Below, one piece after another: positions 6,268 through 7,536 of a DNA stretch of 7,536 nucleotides. Below the pieces are notes generated by a model. The model did no database searches, had not been told where the DNA came from, and saw only the letters and a program-made list of their open reading frames with translations. The stretch's first letter is position 1. Each line of letters begins with the position of its first letter. The DNA comes from an uncultured Aquincola sp. (GTDB lineage: Bacteria > Pseudomonadota > Gammaproteobacteria > Burkholderiales > Burkholderiaceae). The position numbers and the translations under genes were made by a program. The stretch is from contig CAKZXL010000715.1 of NCBI GenBank assembly GCA_937883885.1, positions 1-7,536 of the forward strand. The letters are read 5' to 3'.

Positions 6268-7122
6268 CTAGCTGGGTGAGTAGGCCAGGCGTACGTAGAT
6301 CGGCGCGAAGGCCTCGGCCTGGGTGATCTCGAGCAGGCGCTCCCGCGCCAGCTCGAGCATCGCGATGAAGGTGACCACCAGCACCGGCGCGCCGCGGGTC
6401 ACGTCGAACAGCTCCTCGAATTCAACGAAGCGCTTGCCCTGCAGCCGGCGCAGCACGATGCTCATGTGCTCGCGCACCGACAGCTGCTCGCGGCTGATCT
6501 TGTGGTGCTGGTTCAGCCTGGCGCGCTTGAGGATGTCGGCCCAGGCCTCGCGCAGCTCGTCGATCGACACATCGGGAAAGCGCGGCTTCAGGCTTTGCTC
6601 GATCGTCACCTGCGCCCGCAGGAAATCGCGGCCCAGCACCGGCAGCGCATCGAGCTTGAAGGCGGCCAGCTTCATCTGCTCGTACTCGATCAGCCGGCGC
6701 ACCAGCTCGGCCCGCGGGTCTTCGGGCTCATGCCCGTCGGCCGACTTCTTGGGCGGCAGCAGCATCCGGCTCTTGATCTCGATGAGCATCGCGGCCATCA
6801 GCAGGTATTCGCTGGCCAGCTCCAGGTTGCTCTTGCGGATCTGCTCGACGTAGGCCAGGTACTGGCGCGTCACGTCGGCCAGCGGAATGTCGAGGATGTT
6901 GAAGTTCTGCTTGCGGATCAGGTACAGCAGCAGGTCCAGAGGGCCTTCGAAGGCCTCGAGGAACACTTCCAGCGCGTCCGGCGGGATGTACAGATCCTGC
7001 GGCATCGCGAACAGCGGCTCGCCATACAGGCGCGCCACGGCCACCGTGTCGACCACGTGCGGCGGCGCTTCCTGCGCCGGTGGCGGCAGCGGCCCGCCGC
7101 TGGGCGGCATGTCGTCGGTCAT
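6268..7122 (-). CDS. scpA: Segregation and condensation protein A (ScpA)
   Basis: This encodes 284 residues. ScpA is the kleisin subunit that joins SMC and ScpB in the condensin-like complex that compacts and segregates the chromosome, in the cytoplasm on DNA. The N-terminal SMC-binding region contains the family signature FEGPLDLLLYLIRKQ (58-72) followed by NILDIPLADVTRQYL (75-89), and LASEYLLMAAMLIEIKSRMLLP (102-123) forms the next conserved helix. The C-terminal part (about 215-280) is the winged-helix end, with FVEFEELFD and a final IYVRLAY. A Pro-rich, poorly conserved leader covers residues 6-21. ATG 7122 is chosen as the first start after the upstream stop; no Shine-Dalgarno sequence is visible there or at the next ATG (7110). 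It lies 29 bases behind the DUF3460-like gene on the same strand, suggesting an operon. scpB is not in the window. It converges on the SGNH gene with 10 bases between. Confidence 0.96.
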   Translation of the reverse strand: MTDDMPPSGGPLPPPAQEAPPHVVDTVAVARLYGEPLFAMPQDLYIPPDALEVFLEAFEGPLDLLLYLIRKQNFNILDIPLADVTRQYLAYVEQIRKSNLELASEYLLMAAMLIEIKSRMLLPPKKSADGHEPEDPRAELVRRLIEYEQMKLAAFKLDALPVLGRDFLRAQVTIEQSLKPRFPDVSIDELREAWADILKRARLNQHHKISREQLSVREHMSIVLRRLQGKRFVEFEELFDVTRGAPVLVVTFIAMLELARERLLEITQAEAFAPIYVRLAYSPS

Positions 7123-7151
7123 CGGCGGCGACGGTCGGGGGCTGGCCCCGG

Positions 7152-7355
7152 TCACTTGCCCTTGGTCTGGTAGACGTAGGGCTGCTGGGCGACGCGGGCT
7201 TCCTGGTATTCGGTCTGCGCCTGGCGGTCGATCGGGCGGTCCCACAGCAGGGCACGGCCGGCGCGCTGCTCGGCTTCCAGCGTGGGCTTCTTCTCCTTCA
7301 GCGAGTCGATGAACTGGGTCACGTCGGACTTGTAGGGCTTCCAGAAGAGCGGCAT
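7152..7355 (-). CDS. Small conserved DUF3460-like protein
   Basis: This encodes 67 residues from ATG 7355. The sequence starts MPLFWKPYKSDVTQFID, continues with a charged helix (18-34), then RALLWDRP (34-41) and ends QQPYVYQTKGK. This layout fits DUF3460, a family of about 60 residues that I recall lying upstream of scpA in Burkholderiales. It has no signal peptide or membrane segment, is highly charged, and should be cytoplasmic. Its function is unknown. The frame extends upstream to ATG 7412, but that would overlap the divergent lipoprotein start, and the extra 19 residues do not look like the family, so 7355 is chosen. No clear ribosome binding site is visible. It is first in the likely operon with scpA, and the linkage suggests, without proving, a link to chromosome maintenance. 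Confidence 0.85.
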   Translation of the reverse strand: MPLFWKPYKSDVTQFIDSLKEKKPTLEAEQRAGRALLWDRPIDRQAQTEYQEARVAQQPYVYQTKGK

Positions 7356-7405
7356 GGCACGGTGGACAAGAATGGGCAGAACCTGAGAGTTTACCCGGGG
7401 CACCC
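7356..7405. promoter_or_regulatory. Divergent intergenic region between the DUF3460-scpA operon and the lipoprotein gene
   Basis: These 50 bases must hold or overlap the start signals of both divergent genes. On the minus strand TAAACT (7393 down to 7388) matches four of six bases of a -10 box and would give a leader of about 26 bases, but no good -35 box is seen. On the plus strand TGGACA (7363-7368) matches five of six bases of a -35 box, but the -10 position at the right spacing is poor (GAGAGT or AGAGTT). GGGG at 7397-7400 may be the weak ribosome binding site of the lipoprotein gene. Confidence 0.3.
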
Positions 7406-7536
7406 ATGACACACAGGAACTTCAAGGGCCGGTGGGCCGCGGCGGCGGGCCTGGCCGCCGTGCTGCTGCTGGCCGGCTGCGACGCCGAACGCATCGCCAA
7501 GCTGGAAGAAGGCGTGGCCACCGAGGCCGACGTGCG
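7406..7536 (+). CDS. Outer-membrane-type lipoprotein, BamE/SmpA/OmlA-like, 3'-partial
   Basis: Forty-three complete codons are present before the window ends. A lipoprotein signal peptide is clear: basic residues to Arg9, a hydrophobic core (about 10-22) and lipobox LLAGC with the lipidated Cys25. Asp26 follows the cysteine, the residue that favours inner-membrane retention in enterobacteria; this rule is not reliable in other bacteria. The mature start, AERIAKLEEGVATEADV, resembles the opening of SmpA/OmlA (BamE-like) domains, where a 'G-x-T/S-x-x-x-V' turn leads into the first helix. BamE itself is part of the outer-membrane protein assembly complex; this may instead be a paralogue. Lipoprotein status is firm, the family call tentative because most of the gene lies outside the window. 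It is transcribed divergently from the DUF3460-scpA operon. Confidence 0.72.
   Translation, partial: MTHRNFKGRWAAAAGLAAVLLLAGCDAERIAKLEEGVATEADV

Noticed and set aside
6466..7173. A 235-codon plus-strand frame opposite scpA
   Set aside because: It is antisense to a highly conserved protein and has no motif of its own.
7123..7521. Extension of the scpA frame upstream to 7521
   Set aside because: It would run through the DUF3460-like gene and into the lipoprotein gene, and the added residues do not resemble ScpA.

Overview
The window looks like a chromosomal segment of a GC-rich betaproteobacterium, most likely order Burkholderiales (Rubrivivax/Leptothrix/Roseateles-like). The evidence is the ScpA sequence type, the DUF3460-like small gene directly upstream of scpA, and a PEP-CTERM-tagged exported hydrolase. 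This placement is inferred from protein character only. No RNA gene, insertion sequence, CRISPR array or integrase was seen, and no gap between genes exceeds 82 bases.

Bases 1-2577 (+) hold two tightly coupled genes. The first, cut off at the 5' edge, is a DUF2235/Tle1-type alpha/beta-hydrolase, the family of type VI secretion phospholipase effectors. The second overlaps it by 14 bases and encodes an exported DUF2931-like protein, the likely immunity partner. This half is visibly less GC-rich than the rest and looks like an accessory effector-immunity module. A GC hairpin sits on the second gene's stop codon.

Bases 2578-5187 (+) hold an 82-base leader rich in hairpins, then a two-component pair joined by an ATGA overlap. 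The pair is a LuxR/NarL-type response regulator followed by a six-helix membrane hybrid histidine kinase with its own C-terminal receiver. Bases 5235-6257 (+) encode a secreted SGNH/GDSL esterase-like protein with a PEP-CTERM sorting tail. It lies 47 bases after the kinase and may be co-transcribed with the pair or be its target.

Bases 6268-7355 (-) are core-genome: scpA (chromosome segregation) preceded by a 67-residue DUF3460-like gene, converging on the esterase gene with only 10 bases between. A 50-base divergent intergenic region separates this operon from a lipoprotein gene (+), cut by the right edge, that resembles the BamE/SmpA/OmlA family.

The most interesting content is the putative Tle1/DUF2931 toxin-immunity pair, where the immunity gene has two well-placed in-frame starts (exported and non-exported), and the structured leader in front of the two-component operon. 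Nothing here is clearly a wholly new system.
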